Source: Sweltsa coloradensis (Eukaryota > Arthropoda > Insecta > Plecoptera > Chloroperlidae). From it: a stretch of DNA of 64,000 nucleotides. This document shows, in pieces, positions 12,987-25,821 of the stretch. The position numbers and the translations under genes are program-made. The notes under the pieces are model-generated. The model had not been told where the DNA came from. It ran no database searches and was given only the letters and a program-made list of their open reading frames with translations. Positions within the stretch are counted from its first letter, which is position 1; each line of letters starts with the position of its first letter. The stretch is from the NCBI GenBank assembly GCA_024449915.1, contig JAMZAV010000167.1, forward strand, positions 1,364,001 through 1,428,000. The letters are read 5' to 3'.

Positions 12987-15900
12987 AGTGGGGGAGCATA
13001 GGGTATGAAACATGCTTCCGTGGCAGCTAAGGTGAAAGAGCTATGTATCTGGTATCATCGATTCGTATTGATCCATAGATAAACAATTTCGATGGTGAGA
13101 GACTTGATATTATGGCTGAGACCGGCCATATCTAAAACAAGATGGCCGCCGCTTCGAATATTAAACTAGCGCATCTTCGTAAGTATTTGACCGATTTAAA
13201 TTTCAAAGGTACAATTCGAAAGGTAAATGATAGAAATTTAAATAAATGTAACAAATTTCACAAAATCCCATATGTTTGAGGTTATGTTACAAAAACTCTA
13301 ACTGTTTACTTTACACTTTCTCGTTATGGAACGATATTTACTAGGTAAAAAGGTTTACATTTTCTTAAGTTGCATTTTTGGTAGATTATTTGTATGTGTT
13401 TTTAATGAATCCATGCATTAATTTTCTGACAATTATAGCCTGAGTTTATGAAATTGAAGCGATGGCATGTGTAGATGAATATATGCTACTATATGTTGTG
13501 ATCTTTATGTTTCAAATACATTTTGTCGAGGCACAATTGGTGAAACAATTAGATATTTGGTATAAACGATTCGTTATGAACCAAACTTAAACAATTTTGA
13601 ATGGGTAAATTTCGATTTTTTTTACTGAGACCTTCCCTGGGCAAAAACAAGATGGCCGCCGTTATTGAACATATTAACTCAAAATCTTTAAAAGTATTTC
13701 GCCGATTTCAATTTAAAGGTACCATTGAAAAGGTAATAAAAAGAGCTACAAATGATATATCAACAATTTTCCAGAAAGTTTAATTTTTTTAAGGTTATGT
13801 TTGTTTTGAGATTTTTGTATTTTAACGATTTTTTCAGAGCACAATAGGTGAAACAACTATGTATGGGTATCAATCGATTCGTTTTGAAACGTTATTTATT
13901 ATTTTGATGGGGAAAAATTTCGATTTTTTACTGAGGCCTTCCCATGGCAAAAAACAAGATGGCCGCGCCAATGAACCTTTTGACTCGCATATCATTAAAA
14001 GTATATATCCGATTTTTAATGCACGTATGCCGTTGAAAAGGTAATTAAAAGAGAAATAAACTATATATTATCATTTTGTTGAAACATTAATATTTACTGA
14101 GGTTATGTTACAAAAACTTAAATTATTTACCACACTCGTCATCGGTATGGGAACTTATGGCGCATATATTTTACATGACAAAAACGGTTTTTTGAATATG
14201 TTTGGCTTGTTTATTCGTTAGAATATCTCTTATGTATTCAATGAGTCCTTACGTTTTATGTTCCGACAAATATATCCCGAGATAATGTATTTGAAGCGAC
14301 GGCATGTGTAAATGAATAATATATGCATAGAGTATTTTGATCTTGATGTTTTAAACAGAGAGAGGCACAATAATTGATGAAAGGATTATGTATCTGGTAT
14401 CAATCGATTCGTTATGAAACGTCCTTTAACAATTTTGATGAGGTACCCGTCGCAAAAAAAAACAAGATGGCCGCCGAAAAAACTTTGTAGCTTACATATT
14501 TTCTAAGATAATTGACAGATTCATTTCAAATGGTACCGTTGGAAAGGTAATTAAAGGAGCAAAAAAGTATTAATTTGCAATTTTCACGAAACGTTTATAT
14601 TAACTGAGGTTATCTTGTTACTACACTCGATTGTTGCAGTTATGGAACAAATATAACGTTTATATGTATATATTTTGTTTAACCTTAGTTTTATAGTAAG
14701 CGACTTTGACGCTGTTATTTTGGTACCATAGACAGAAATTAATAAAAGTTCTTCCTCCGGGGATTGAACCCGGGACCAGATGGAAAGAGTATGACAGTAT
14801 GACATACATATCGGCCACGAAAATCTCTAAAAACCAAAAAAAATTATATATTAAGACAGAAATTTAAAAAATACCTCCACTGGGGTTTGAACTCGGGACC
14901 TAGACTGTCAATGTCATACTCTTTCCAACTGGTCCCGGGTTCAATCCCCGGTGGAAGAACTTTTATTAATTTCTGTCTATGGTACCGGTACCAAAATAAC
15001 AGCGTCAAAGTCGCTTACTATAAAACAAAGGTTAAACAAAATATATACATATAAACGTTATATTTGTTCCATAACTGCAACAATCGAGTGTAGTAACAAG
15101 ATAACCTCAGTTAATATAAACGTTTCGTGAAAATTGCAAATTAATACTTTTTTGCTCCTTTAATTACCTTTCCAACGGTACCATTTGAAATGAATCTGTC
15201 AATTATCTTAGTAATATGTAAGCTACAAAGTTTTTTTCGGTGGCCATCTTTTTTTTTTGCGACGGGTACCAATCAAAATTGTTAAAGAACGTTTTATAAC
15301 GAATCGATTGATACCAGATACATATCTTTCATCAATTATTGTGCCTCTACGAAATGTGTTAAAACATCAAGATCAAAATACTCTATGCATATATTATTCA
15401 TTTACACATGCCGTCGCTTCAAATACATTATCTCGGGATATATTTGTCGGAACATAAAAAGTAAGGACTCATTGAATACATAAAGAGATATTCTACGGAT
15501 AAACAAGCCAAACATATTCAAAAACCGTTTTTGTCATGTAAATATATGCGCCATAAGTTCCATACCGATGACGAGTGTGGTAAATAATTTAAGTTTTTGT
15601 AACATAACCTCAGTAAATATTAATGTTTCAACAAAATGATAATATATAGTTTATTTCTCTTTTAATTACCTTTTCAACGGCATACGTGCATTAAAAATCG
15701 GATATATACTTTTAATGATATGCGAGTCAAAAGGTTCATTGGCGCGGCCATCTTGTTTTTTGCCATGGGAAGGCCTCAGTAAAAAAATCGAAATTTTTCC
15801 CATCAAAATTGTTAAATAACGTTTCAAAACGAATCGATTGATACCCCATACATAGTTGTTTCACCTATTGTGCTCTGAAAAAATCGTTAAAAATACAAAA

Positions 15901-16718
15901 ATCTCAAAACAAACATAACCTTAAAAAAATTAAACTTTCTGGAAAATTGTTGATATATCATTTGTAGCTCTTTTTATTACCTTTTCAATGGTACCTTTAA
16001 ATTGAAATCGGCGAAATACTTTTAAGATTTTTAGTTAAAATGTTCAATAACGGCGGCCATCTTGTTTTTGCCCAGGGAAGGTCTCAGTAAAAAAATCGAA
16101 ATTTACCCATTCAAAATTGTTTAAGTTCGGTTCATAACGAATCGATTTATACCAAATATCTAATTGTTTCACCAATTGTGCCTCGACAAAATGTATTTGA
16201 AACATAAAGATCACACAATAGTAGCATATATTCATCTACACATGCCATCGCTTCAATTACATAAACTCAGGCTATAATTGTCAGAAAATTAAATGCATGG
16301 ATTCATTAAAAACACATACAAATAATCTACCAAAAATGCAACTTAAGAAAATGTAAAACCTTTTTACCTAGTAAATATCGTTCCATAACGAGAAAGTGTA
16401 AAGTAAACAGTTAGAGTTTTTGTAACATAACCTCAAACATATGGGATTTTTGTGAAAATTTGTTACATTTATTTAAATTTCTATCATTTACCTTTCGAAT
16501 GGTACCTTTGAAATTAAATCGGTCAAATACTTACGAAGATACGCTAGTTTAAAATTCGAAAGCGGCGGCCATCTTGTTTTAGATATGGCCGGTCTCAGCC
16601 AAAATATCAAGACTCTCACCATCGAAATTGTTTATCTATGGATCAATACGAATCGATTGATACCAGATACATAGCTCTTTCACCTTTTCGGCCACGGAAT
16701 TACCTATGCTCCCCTACT
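12987..16718. mobile_element. large palindromic element, about 3.7 kb
   Basis: The left arm runs from 12987 to about 14800 and the right arm from about 14906 to 16718, with a spacer near 104 bp. Arms match almost base for base over hundreds of bases (for example 14600-14745 against 14985-15130). Outer ends are GTGGGGGAGCATAGG and CCTATGCTCCCCTAC. Each is flanked by TTA (12985-12987 and 16718-16720), which fits a 3-bp TWA duplication of the PIF/Harbinger type, though three bases is weak evidence. Each arm contains four diverged copies of one module (starting near 13030, 13530, 13842, 14365 in the left arm). No transposase is seen. It could be a giant non-autonomous fold-back transposon or an inverted duplication. 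Confidence 0.9.
14757..14817 (-). promoter_or_regulatory. tRNA-like internal pol III promoter (A + B box)
   Basis: On the minus strand TGGCCGATATG (14807-14817) fits the A box pattern TRGCNNANNNG, and GGTTCAATCCC (14760-14770) fits the B box. The distance between starts is 47 bp, close to that in tRNA genes. It sits at the inner end of the left palindrome arm and would read leftward through the arm. The mirror copy near 14930-14950 on the plus strand keeps the B box, while its A box is not clear. A third tRNA-like T-arm (GTTTGAACTCGGGACC, minus) lies in the spacer at about 14885-14900. Confidence 0.5.
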
Positions 16719-16751
16719 TATGTTTGTAGTTACCTTTCAATGTTTTATTCA

Positions 16752-17519
16752 CTAGGAAAACGCTTAAGTACCGCCGCGTTGTTGGATGAGCGTAATTGGT
16801 GCATTGAGCTGCCATGTGTTATGCGGATTTTCTGTTGTTCTGTGAAAAAATCATTACTAAGTTGAAGATTTTTTTTAAATTAAATTAAATTAAATGAAAA
16901 ATTAACCTAATTTTTTTTTTAATTAATTGTAATTTAAAAAAAGGAAAAATCGTAATATTGAAATTTTCATAAGAAATAATTATTCAATTGCGCACAAATT
17001 TTACACAAATATATGAATTTATAAAATTAAGGTTCTGTGAAAAATTATTACAATAGGATAAAGCATATAGGTGTTATAAGTCAAAGAATTGTTTTAAAAA
17101 AGAAAAAAAACGTAAAATTTCGATTTTCATGAGAAATAGTTTGTTATTGTGCTAAAATTTCACACGAATACATAAATTCATAAAATTAAGGTTCTGTGAA
17201 AAAAACATTAAAATCGGACAAAGCATGTAGGTGTCATAAGCTGAAGAAATTTTTAAAAATCGAAAAAAATCGTAAAATTGCGATTTTCATGAGAAATAAT
17301 TTTTCGATTGCGCTCAAAACGTGGCAGTTCTAAGTTCAGAGATTTTGAAGGCCTCTATAAAATTTCATCGCAATTGGAGTATCGGTTTAGCCGGAATCGT
17401 CTTAACAGACAGACAAAAATACAGAAAGAAAGAAAAAAAACAAAACATTCCGATTTTTTTCTCCAGTGTAGTGAAATGGAATCTTCGCTTCGCTCGCTAC
17501 GCTCGCTACGCTCATCCAA
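16752..17519 (-). mobile_element. Helitron-like family A, full copy (body 1)
   Basis: On the minus strand it begins TTGGATGAGCG after an A and ends with CGCTCATCCAACAACGCGG, a hairpin stem AACGC/GCGTT and TTTTCCTAG before a T. The subterminal inverted repeat TTGGATGAGCG is at the 5' end and just inside the 3' hairpin, the layout described for Helentron-type non-autonomous elements. The body holds about 160-bp tandem units (near 16951, 17111 and 17270) with AAGGTTCTGTGAAAAA. No Rep/helicase coding. It lies 33 bp from the right end of the large palindrome. Confidence 0.75.
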
Positions 17520-20500
17520 TAAGAAAACTAATTGTTAGCAAAACAAATGTTACATGAAATAAGAAAATTGCATAGTGGAGCTTACCACTTGCAGTGTACA
17601 GAAAGGTGTATCCTTATTCGCCTCATCATGTTATTTTACTTTTTGATGGAAGTATACAGTTAAACTTCCCTGAAGAGCCAACTTGTTCAAGGCTTCATAG
17701 CTGTTGGACGAGACATTTTAGAAACTTCTAGGAAAAGATGGAATTAGTTAAATTAAGTTTGCGTTAGCAAAAATTAATCAAATGACAGAAACTCGGTAAA
17801 ATATATCCATAACTCCTTAGTAATGCAACGCTAAAAAAACGTTTCTTCACTCAGATCAATGAATACTTATAAATTATTAAGAGCTCGTTGAGACCAAAAT
17901 ATACATTTGTAAGTCAATGTGTCACGGAGGGTTGGGCGCAATAAGCAAACCAACCCTTGCATTATTAAATGTTAGTGAGTGCACTTAGGAATTTGTGTGG
18001 CCAATTAAATACGGTCTTAGGAGTGAGCAGGATTATAAGACCACAAAATAACGCAGTTAAAGGTGACCTTGGTATTGTTTCCGGAAAGTGTATTAATCAT
18101 AAATCTACCCAGTGAACAAATCGTTGTGGTAACTTGTCTTACCTCAATGCAGAGGGATATGCTTATTACGTTAATCACTATCACACCACAATATCAAGTT
18201 TTACTACGTTGAGACATTTCAGAGCCTTCTTCCGGCCCATTCGTCAGACGGAACGAGAATCCAAGGGGAATCCCTCGGTGGAGACGCAGCTGCTGCATCT
18301 GTAGGGGAAGCTTGAAACCATACTTGTTGCATTTGCATAAAATAAAATCGCGTTTGCAGGTTTCTGATGGTTTCTGTTACATAAGTAGAAATGCTAAACA
18401 ACTATTTCAAAACCACTCTTAATTATGAATTCAATAATTAATGGAAGTCACAGCTGATTTACGACTGACTGGAAACGAAATTGTTTGCCGATTGTTGTCC
18501 TAAATGTGACAAACTACGATTGTATATGAAATATGAACGAATATCAGTCCATGAAAACCACCTTTAAATTATCATGCTTCATGGAATGTGAGATGTTCCT
18601 ATAGTGTTAATTGTTATGTTGTCCTGTACCCTTAAAATGATAAAATTGAGCTATTTCAAATCCAAACACACTTGTATAACCCTTGCGGAGAGTCGCTCTA
18701 AATTGCGCAACTGACATCTTTCGTAAAATGTAATTGAACATACGTGACGTATTTCGGCTGGGAACGAGAGCCGATAATAAGCGTCATTACCATGCTAGGC
18801 GCACGCAGGATATTGGAAACCACGCCACCATCAATCAAGCTTGGCCGACTTGATTGAAATCCGCGGTCGAGCTACCTATCTGGCTTCGAGGAAGAGATGA
18901 CACAATCGACAATAATTAGCCTAGATTTTGACCATGATGGACAGATCAGCTCTCCCACGTTTCAACATCGCATTTTTACGAGATTAACAAGATTCATTGA
19001 TTAACAACAACTATAAATCACTATCAACGTTGCGTATAATCGTAGCGGAGGAAATAATCTATTACGCTCGATATTAAAACATGGCTTGCAGCTGCTGGGG
19101 TTTGTTGACTAATAAAATATAAACTGACATGTTACCTCAGAAGGCCCCTCCCCATATCGAAATAGGTGCGTGTGGTTAGGTGTATTGCACATGGATGATA
19201 CATGGCGTATCGCTGTTATAACTGTAAATGTTATTTCAATGTTTTTACAACCAAAGTGCTGCAAGTGTATATTTGCATATGGTACTCGTGACCATTCAGT
19301 GCACTACGTGTAAGAAGCTATAAAGATAGACTACAACGCATAACATACACAGGTCAGATAACACATTATTGCCTCATAAGACATCCCTCGGTCACATCCG
19401 CATCTGAATCGATTTGTTTTCTATTTATGTTTAATGATTTATTAGTAGCGGTACACATAAGCAAAACATATGAAAAATAGACTTAAAACAGGAAATGATA
19501 AAATAGTATTTGTATCAGCCCCTCCATCATTTATTAACTGAAACACTATCACTCTTGTCAAACACTGTTGGACCGTTTGTTGTTTCTATCCTGAAATTTT
19601 AAACTTTTTGATAACACTTACCCAAGTGTTAGCGTTTTCAAACGTTCATGCCCACACGAGTGTCCCTTTGTATAACTAGTCTGACTATAATTTTCATACG
19701 AAATTTCAAAATTGTAGAAACAAAAATGTGACATACGCTAATAATAGACGATATTTCACATTTTAAGTTCCTCCGGCATATGCCTAATTGGAAAATTTTA
19801 AATTCTAAAACATTGAAATCTACACCAAATGTTATTCTTGTAAAAAAAAAAATATTCAAAACATTTTTCCGACCTAAGCTATCACGAAATATAAGGCGAT
19901 AAGACATTATTGGTGTTTGAATTGAATATGCCAGTTTTTAATTAAACAAATCGGCTGCAGTTCATGTACGTTCATACGTCAATCGATTAACAATTTCATG
20001 AGCAGTACATTGTTGAAAATCACGTGAATATAGTCTGCATTTTCGATAAACAAATTACTTTTTCAGTGTTTATTTTCAATGGCTGCAAAAGCTAAGCTTC
20101 AAGATGGGAGTTCCCTACATCGACGACCTTGGATCATCCTACTAATGCCGTAATAAAAATCCACCTTCTTTAGATTGTAACTCGCTATGATTAGTCGGTT
20201 TTCTGCCTAATAGCTCGAGTGTTATCTTAATTTAATATCTTTCATATGAACAATAAACAACAATGAAACGAAACGTCTAGAATAGATTTATGAATTAAAA
20301 GAAATGCTTTATATACCAAAAGTGAAGACATAGCTTCTTAGTATATGTATTTCAGCTTCTTTACTGAACAAAACTAATGTTAAAACTAATGAAGATCTCT
20401 TAGATAGTAAAACTATCATAAGCAATTAGAAAAACAACAAAAAATACGCTATTAACACAGCGATTCACTGTAACCCAAACGCTGTAGGCTAGTTATTCGC

Positions 20501-21199
20501 GTAGCATTTCAGTTAATAATATTGAAGGGTATACGAAGATTAAACAACCGAAGCAATTAAAGAAAGCCAAATGTTAGTTACACACGCATCAATTATAATG
20601 CCTTCGTATGCTTATGCGTTGGCAATCACCATCCACCCAATATTTCAATCAATGACAGTAAAAAGTGGGTGTACTCTTGCTTTACGCGGTATTATGCTTT
20701 AAGCAATTATTTGTAAATTCTTCTGATATCTTGTACACGCACAATAGTTTCTGATAAATCTTGTAACAAATTTTCTTCAAAAACTAAAGCTACTGATTTT
20801 TAGGGAAGGTATATTCTTATTGTGAAATTAATATTATTCCATCAACTTGATATGATTTTCAACTCCGATGCCTTTATAATTGTTTTTGCAAAATGGCCAT
20901 GCTAAATGCCATAATGACCCTTTAAAACCACTTGTTTTCACTGAGTGGGTAAAAAATAAGTATATATGATATTATTACATTTTTTGTATTTGATGAACTA
21001 AGTATATGACTAAGATTCTATTCAAAAAGACAAAATATTCCAAAAAGTTACAGAATACAGAGGTCACATTTACTCTTCAATTCACGATGACTTATTTTTT
21101 AGACTTGATCAAAATCAAGGAGAACATTAGGGTGAAATTAATGATCCATGGGCAGTTCCATGGACACCGTATAGTTTAAGCATTCATTATGAGACCCAC
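17520..21199. other. unassigned AT-rich sequence
   Basis: 3.7 kb in which I see no gene, RNA or clear repeat. Short frames at 18219-18401 and 19638-19907 have no recognisable content. Confidence 0.45.
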
Positions 21200-21464
21200 A
21201 GACAGTGTTGGCTCGAGCGCTAAGCGCTCGACTCTTGATTCGGGAGGTCCCGGGTTCAAATCCCGTCCAGACCGGCAATCCTGACTGAGTTTTTTCCGAG
21301 GTTTTCCTCAGTTGTTCATGTAAATGCAAGTGATTGACCCTCTTAAACAGCCCTTGGATATCTATTCATAATTTCCAACTCCAATATACCTAGTTAGTCA
21401 CCTGAAGAGGGGCACATCAGGAAAAACTGGTGTGCACCCTAAAACGGGTTTCCTACAAAAAAAT
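21200..21464 (+). mobile_element. tRNA-derived SINE
   Basis: Head with A-box-like TGGCTCGAGCGC, and B box GGTTCAAATCC inside CCCGGGTTCAAATCCCG. The body has CTGACTGAGTTTTTTCCGAG then GTTTTCCTCAGTTG, and the tail ends in CCTACAAAAAAAT. This is the most complete of three related copies (others near 49374 and 56740). The body motif resembles SINEs I know from insects. SINEs are copied by LINE reverse transcriptase; none is encoded in the window. Confidence 0.8.
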
Positions 21465-21814
21465 ATTTATTTTAATGAGACCCTACAAGTGAAGACAGTC
21501 GTACCGACATTAGTAATCTAGATATCCAGAGAGGTGAGAACCGAGAACACACTATTCTCTAACTATAAGGTGTTATTCACTCCAGGCATCATTACAGATG
21601 TGCAAAAACAGCTGTTACGCATTTGCATCACTCTTAGTCTTATATGATCTGATCGGTTGCTTCGTGGTAAATTGCTGAGTATGTACGCTGCAGGCACCAT
21701 AATGCACGTGTTTATTCGACAAATAGGTTTCTACAAGAAGCGAAGAAGTCACTTTTTGTACAAGGCAGGTAATATTTAGCACGATTCAGAAATTAAAGAA
21801 CCCAACGTTACCAG

Positions 21815-21880
21815 AGTAAAGTTCGGTATACTAGCGTCTACCCGGATAGCGAGAGCCCGGGTTCGATTCTCGGTCGATTT
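21815..21880 (+). repeat. tRNA-like relic
   Basis: GAGCCCGGGTTCGATTCTCG contains the B-box-like GGTTCGATTCT at 21860-21870. The upstream A box is unclear. It abuts the left end of a 200-bp tandem pair. Confidence 0.4.
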
Positions 21881-21938
21881 AATTTTTTCCTTGAATTAAA
21901 TATAATCTTCCATCAATGTTTTCCGACCAACTAAATCG

Positions 21939-22336
21939 AAAAATTAACAATAATATTTTATATAGAGAAACAGCCAACCTTTATACCAATTTAACTAAAA
22001 AATATCTAAGGCCTATCAATCTACTCAATTAAATGCAAATATTCCCGGATACTTAGTACAATAGCTCGCCCACTCGTCTAACAACGACTTTAGTAGCGTT
22101 TTTATAGCAAACATATTATAGTTGTTTTAATTTTAACGGAAAATTAAGAATAATATTTAATGTAGAGAAACAGCCAACCTTTACACCAATTTAACTAAAA
22201 AATATCTAAGGCCTATCAATCTACTCAATTAAATGCAAATATTCTCGGATACTTAATACAATAGCTCGCCCACTCGTCTAACAACGACTTTACCGTTTTT
22301 ATAGTAAACATATTATAGTTGTTTTAATTTTAGCGG
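21939..22336 (+). repeat. tandem pair, about 200-bp unit, family B related
   Basis: Two copies, 21939-22138 and 22139-22336, differ at a handful of bases and a 4-bp indel. Each holds GAGAAACAGCCAACCTTTA, CCCGGATACTTAGTACAATA (or a close variant) and CGTCTAACAACGACTTTA. The last part resembles the 3' end of Helitron-like family B at 59101-59135, but CCTAG is not kept (TTATAGC instead). Confidence 0.85.
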
Positions 22337-23926
22337 AAACTTTTGTATCAGAAAATAGTGCCGACATTTCATCTAAATTTTAATTATTGTAGGGAGTTTA
22401 ATTTTTTAATTGCGTCACATAAAATGCAAAACTATGCTGCTACATAATACCAATCAAGTTACATTTCAAAATATTGAATAAGTTACACCGTAATGAACAC
22501 TAAACTTCTTCGCATAACCACACAGACAACTAAAATGTGATTGAGGTTCATCAGACAAGACAATATGCAATCGGTAACACAGCACCAATGTTTATGTGCA
22601 TACATCTTAGTCTGAAGAACGCAAACAAAGGATGGTGAAGTGACCAAATTCTCTCGTTCGCGCTTGGCCCGCCCATTTTGTTTTCAGACTTTAATGGCAA
22701 CTACGCGCGACCTGGAAAACAATTTATTATTCGATTACATATACCCTATGCAACTTTCAAAAATTTGCTTTCTTTCTGTTATAAAAAAAATAAACTAAAA
22801 CGTTTCACTTGCAACTTTTAATTTATCGCCTAGCACAGATTGCCGGTATAATTATAACAAGACCATTATCTTTTATTATTCACCTCTCACCCCCCCCCCT
22901 CAATCACCCCCTTACCTGCGCCCCACCCACAACTCCTCCGCCGCAGCCAACATATTATATAATGTTCTATTAGTACAAAGTACAATTTGATTGTAGATAT
23001 TTGTTGCGTTGTTAAGTATTGTCTTCTGTAAACGATGACAATGAGCGATGCCATGTGCAGGACGGCAATACAACGTGTGGTATTGCTTATGCTGACTTAA
23101 CTAAGACACATGTGACTGGTATATGTTTGCTATGTCACGCTTGTGAGTGGTTTGGGGCCGGTGTTGGAGGTGGGAGGAAAGAATGAATTCTGATTGTTAC
23201 ATCATTGAAAGATGCGAGTGATTTTAATTATACTCTAGATTCACGATACATTCGTATTATACTACTATTTATAATATTTATCGGTTTAATTTTAATGTAA
23301 AATATGACTTCGTCACAATGTATAGCTTCTTCTGCTGGTGATGAATATATATTGCAAGTGGCATACACATTTGCATACTTAATTAAATGCTTGAAGAAAT
23401 TAATTGTAGGTGTGAACATGAATAAATTAACATAATGGTAATGTGATTTATATTGTATTGTGAACATTATCAATAAGCCTACACTCAAATCTTGCATTTC
23501 ATTGAAGTAAATCAATCTTCCTATACGGTTTAGAATATCAATTCAATATTGCTGAGACAAAAATACTTATTTTCGTTTATCTAAGCCACTGTCTATAATA
23601 ATTATTGTTCCAAAACTTTTGTTGTAGTAACAAGCCTTGGTTTTACATTGCTAACCTTTTCCACATATGAAATGAATGCGATTACGTCAGCTGTTCAACC
23701 AACGCACACTGACCATATATGCAATTATTTGGCGGTGTACAATCCAAATAAGCAAAGTGATAAGGTCAAAGAAAGGATTGTAAAAGCAGTGACTGCACGT
23801 GTGAAACAGGTCCCATTAAAATACTACAACTTGAGATTTAAAACACAAATTAACTTACTAAATGAACCATGTTGTTGTACATGGATTATTGTATTGACAA
23901 ATATATAATATAGCTAGTTACACTAT
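22337..23926. other. unassigned sequence
   Basis: Contains a C-rich tract near 22880-22935 (with a C9-10 run) and AT-rich DNA. Short frames at 23228-23515 and 23648-23908 are not recognisable. Confidence 0.4.
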
Positions 23927-24372
23927 TGTGTCTAAGAGTCAACTTGAAATGCATGATTCAACAAGGTAAGTGTGATTTTAATTTAATTTGGCATATACTT
24001 TATGTACAACATAATATATATTTCTGTAACTCAAATATTAAATTCATCATAAATATTTAATAATACAAAAACATTTAAATTTAGGTAGGCCTATTTAATT
24101 TTAAAGATCACAATTCCTTTTTGTCACCAGCTTTAAACCTAAGAAAATTGTATCTAAGAAGTACAACTTCAAATGCATGATTCAACAAGCTAAGTGTGAT
24201 TTTAATTTAAATTTGGCATATACTTTATGTACAAGGAACACAATATATATGTCTGCAACTCAAATATTAAATTCATCATAAAAATTTAATATACGAAAAC
24301 ATTTAAATTTAGGTAGGCCTATTTAATTTTAAAGATCACAATTCCTTTTTGTCACCAGCTTTAAAACTAAAA
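23927..24372 (+). repeat. tandem duplication, 222-bp unit
   Basis: Copies 23927-24148 and 24149-24372 are highly similar, sharing AAATGCATGATTCAACAAG, TTAGGTAGGCCTATTTAATT and CCTTTTTGTCACCAGCTTTA. Differences are scattered base changes and small indels. No coding capacity. Confidence 0.9.
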
Positions 24373-25184
24373 AAATGCTGAGTACAATATTGATAATTAT
24401 ATAAAATGCGGCTCCCATCTCCGTGCATCCCTAATCCACATATTATTAACTCCGCAAAACTAATCAATAAGATTGTTATTTTGTAATTATCGTGCTGCCA
24501 CAAGAACAAAATATGACTGTGATTATGGCTGTGATGAGTATTTATTTACTTACAGTAGCTAAGCTTTGCAACCAGCACTTTACTTTATGCACTTTACTAC
24601 TAAGAAATACAGTTCATTAATCATTGGATAATTATTATTAAATTACTTTAAATACCTTCAGGCGAATATTGTTTTTACTAACATGTTGAGCACCCATCAT
24701 TCACAACCATAAACATGCAATCAAGTTGACAAAAATATGAAAGTTGCCCCAAGACCCTTGCAAAGAATTGTGAGTTCCAATTCCGACCGCGTATAGGAGC
24801 TAACGCAGCTATCACTTCGAGTTTTGTATACATCAAGCACAAATAACATAATTATTAGGGAATTTATGCTGGAGTATGGATATTTAGTTAGTAGCCACAA
24901 AGCAAATTACTTATATGAGAAGAGACACAAATCTCAAAAAATGATTTGTGCACTGAACACTATCATCTGTAGATTAATTGGCCTGTGTAGTTAATTAGCC
25001 ACAAAATACCCAAACGATTTTGATTTTTTTTAACTAAATTCAAAATCACGTAAAATTATTTCCTGTTTATATTGATTTTTCTTTTTAGAAAACTTTCGAA
25101 AAAGAATTCTAAATTTTTCCATTACGTTTGTGCAAAGTATTACGTATCAGATTATGTGCAAACAAGATTATGACCTAATGATGA
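24373..25184. other. unassigned AT-rich sequence
   Basis: No gene or repeat recognised. Confidence 0.45.
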
Positions 25185-25325
25185 TGATTTTTGTTGCTTA
25201 ACGTCTCATAGCAATGCACTAAGACTATTTGAGACTATGAGTGGTGATAGATTACGATGAAGGGCAATTACAAGAAAAACATGCCTTATGCAGGATTTGT
25301 CGAACCCACGTCCTCGTAGAGCCAT
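25185..25325 (+). repeat. dispersed repeat (TTGCTTAACGTCTC family)
   Basis: Plus-strand counterpart of 2188-2430: TTGCTTAACGTCTC, then GAGACTATGAGTGGTGATA and CGATGAAGGGCAATTAC. A bare TTGCTTAACGTCT also occurs near 37522. The 93-codon frame starting at 25241 lies partly in this repeat and is not treated as a gene. Confidence 0.6.
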
Positions 25326-25821
25326 ATACGCATATTGCTGCTGCAGTATGTGTTGATTTGATTATTAAGTGCAATACAATAATCTGTTTATCAAGAAGAG
25401 TGTATCATAACTTTCTTCTGTCAAATGTTGAACCAATGGCGAAGGAGTGGGCGATGCTAGATCAAGCAAGCGTGCTAATTCTTTTAGACGGCGCATTTGA
25501 AAGTGAGCGAAATCACATCTAAGCCCACATGACTTTATATTGAAACCTATCTATAGTAAATGATACCATCATTATTCTTACAGTAGCGTTAGGCGACTAT
25601 TTTACATAATACGAATTAAGAAATTGGAAATAACAAATTACCGTGAATTAGCATTGCTAAATAGATAATTTCAAAATTTATTATAAGCTATAAATAACAA
25701 CTTTATTGTTAGTTGTTACATTAAAAATACCATCAAATATGGAAAGGTATAGGGAAACAAATTAGACAACTGAGATATAGACAACAAAAACGTGCATACA
25801 CATGGCTCTCACAAGTCCTAA
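25326..25821. other. unassigned AT-rich sequence
   Basis: Nothing recognised. Confidence 0.45.

Noticed and set aside
13600..14044. Two open frames sharing a GK(F/N)(R/D)F-L-RPS start
   Set aside because: Their similarity results from the repeated module in the palindrome, and they are broken in the other modules.
21939..22336. CRISPR-like or satellite array
   Set aside because: Only two units with no spacer pattern. The context is eukaryotic and a tandem pair is sufficient.
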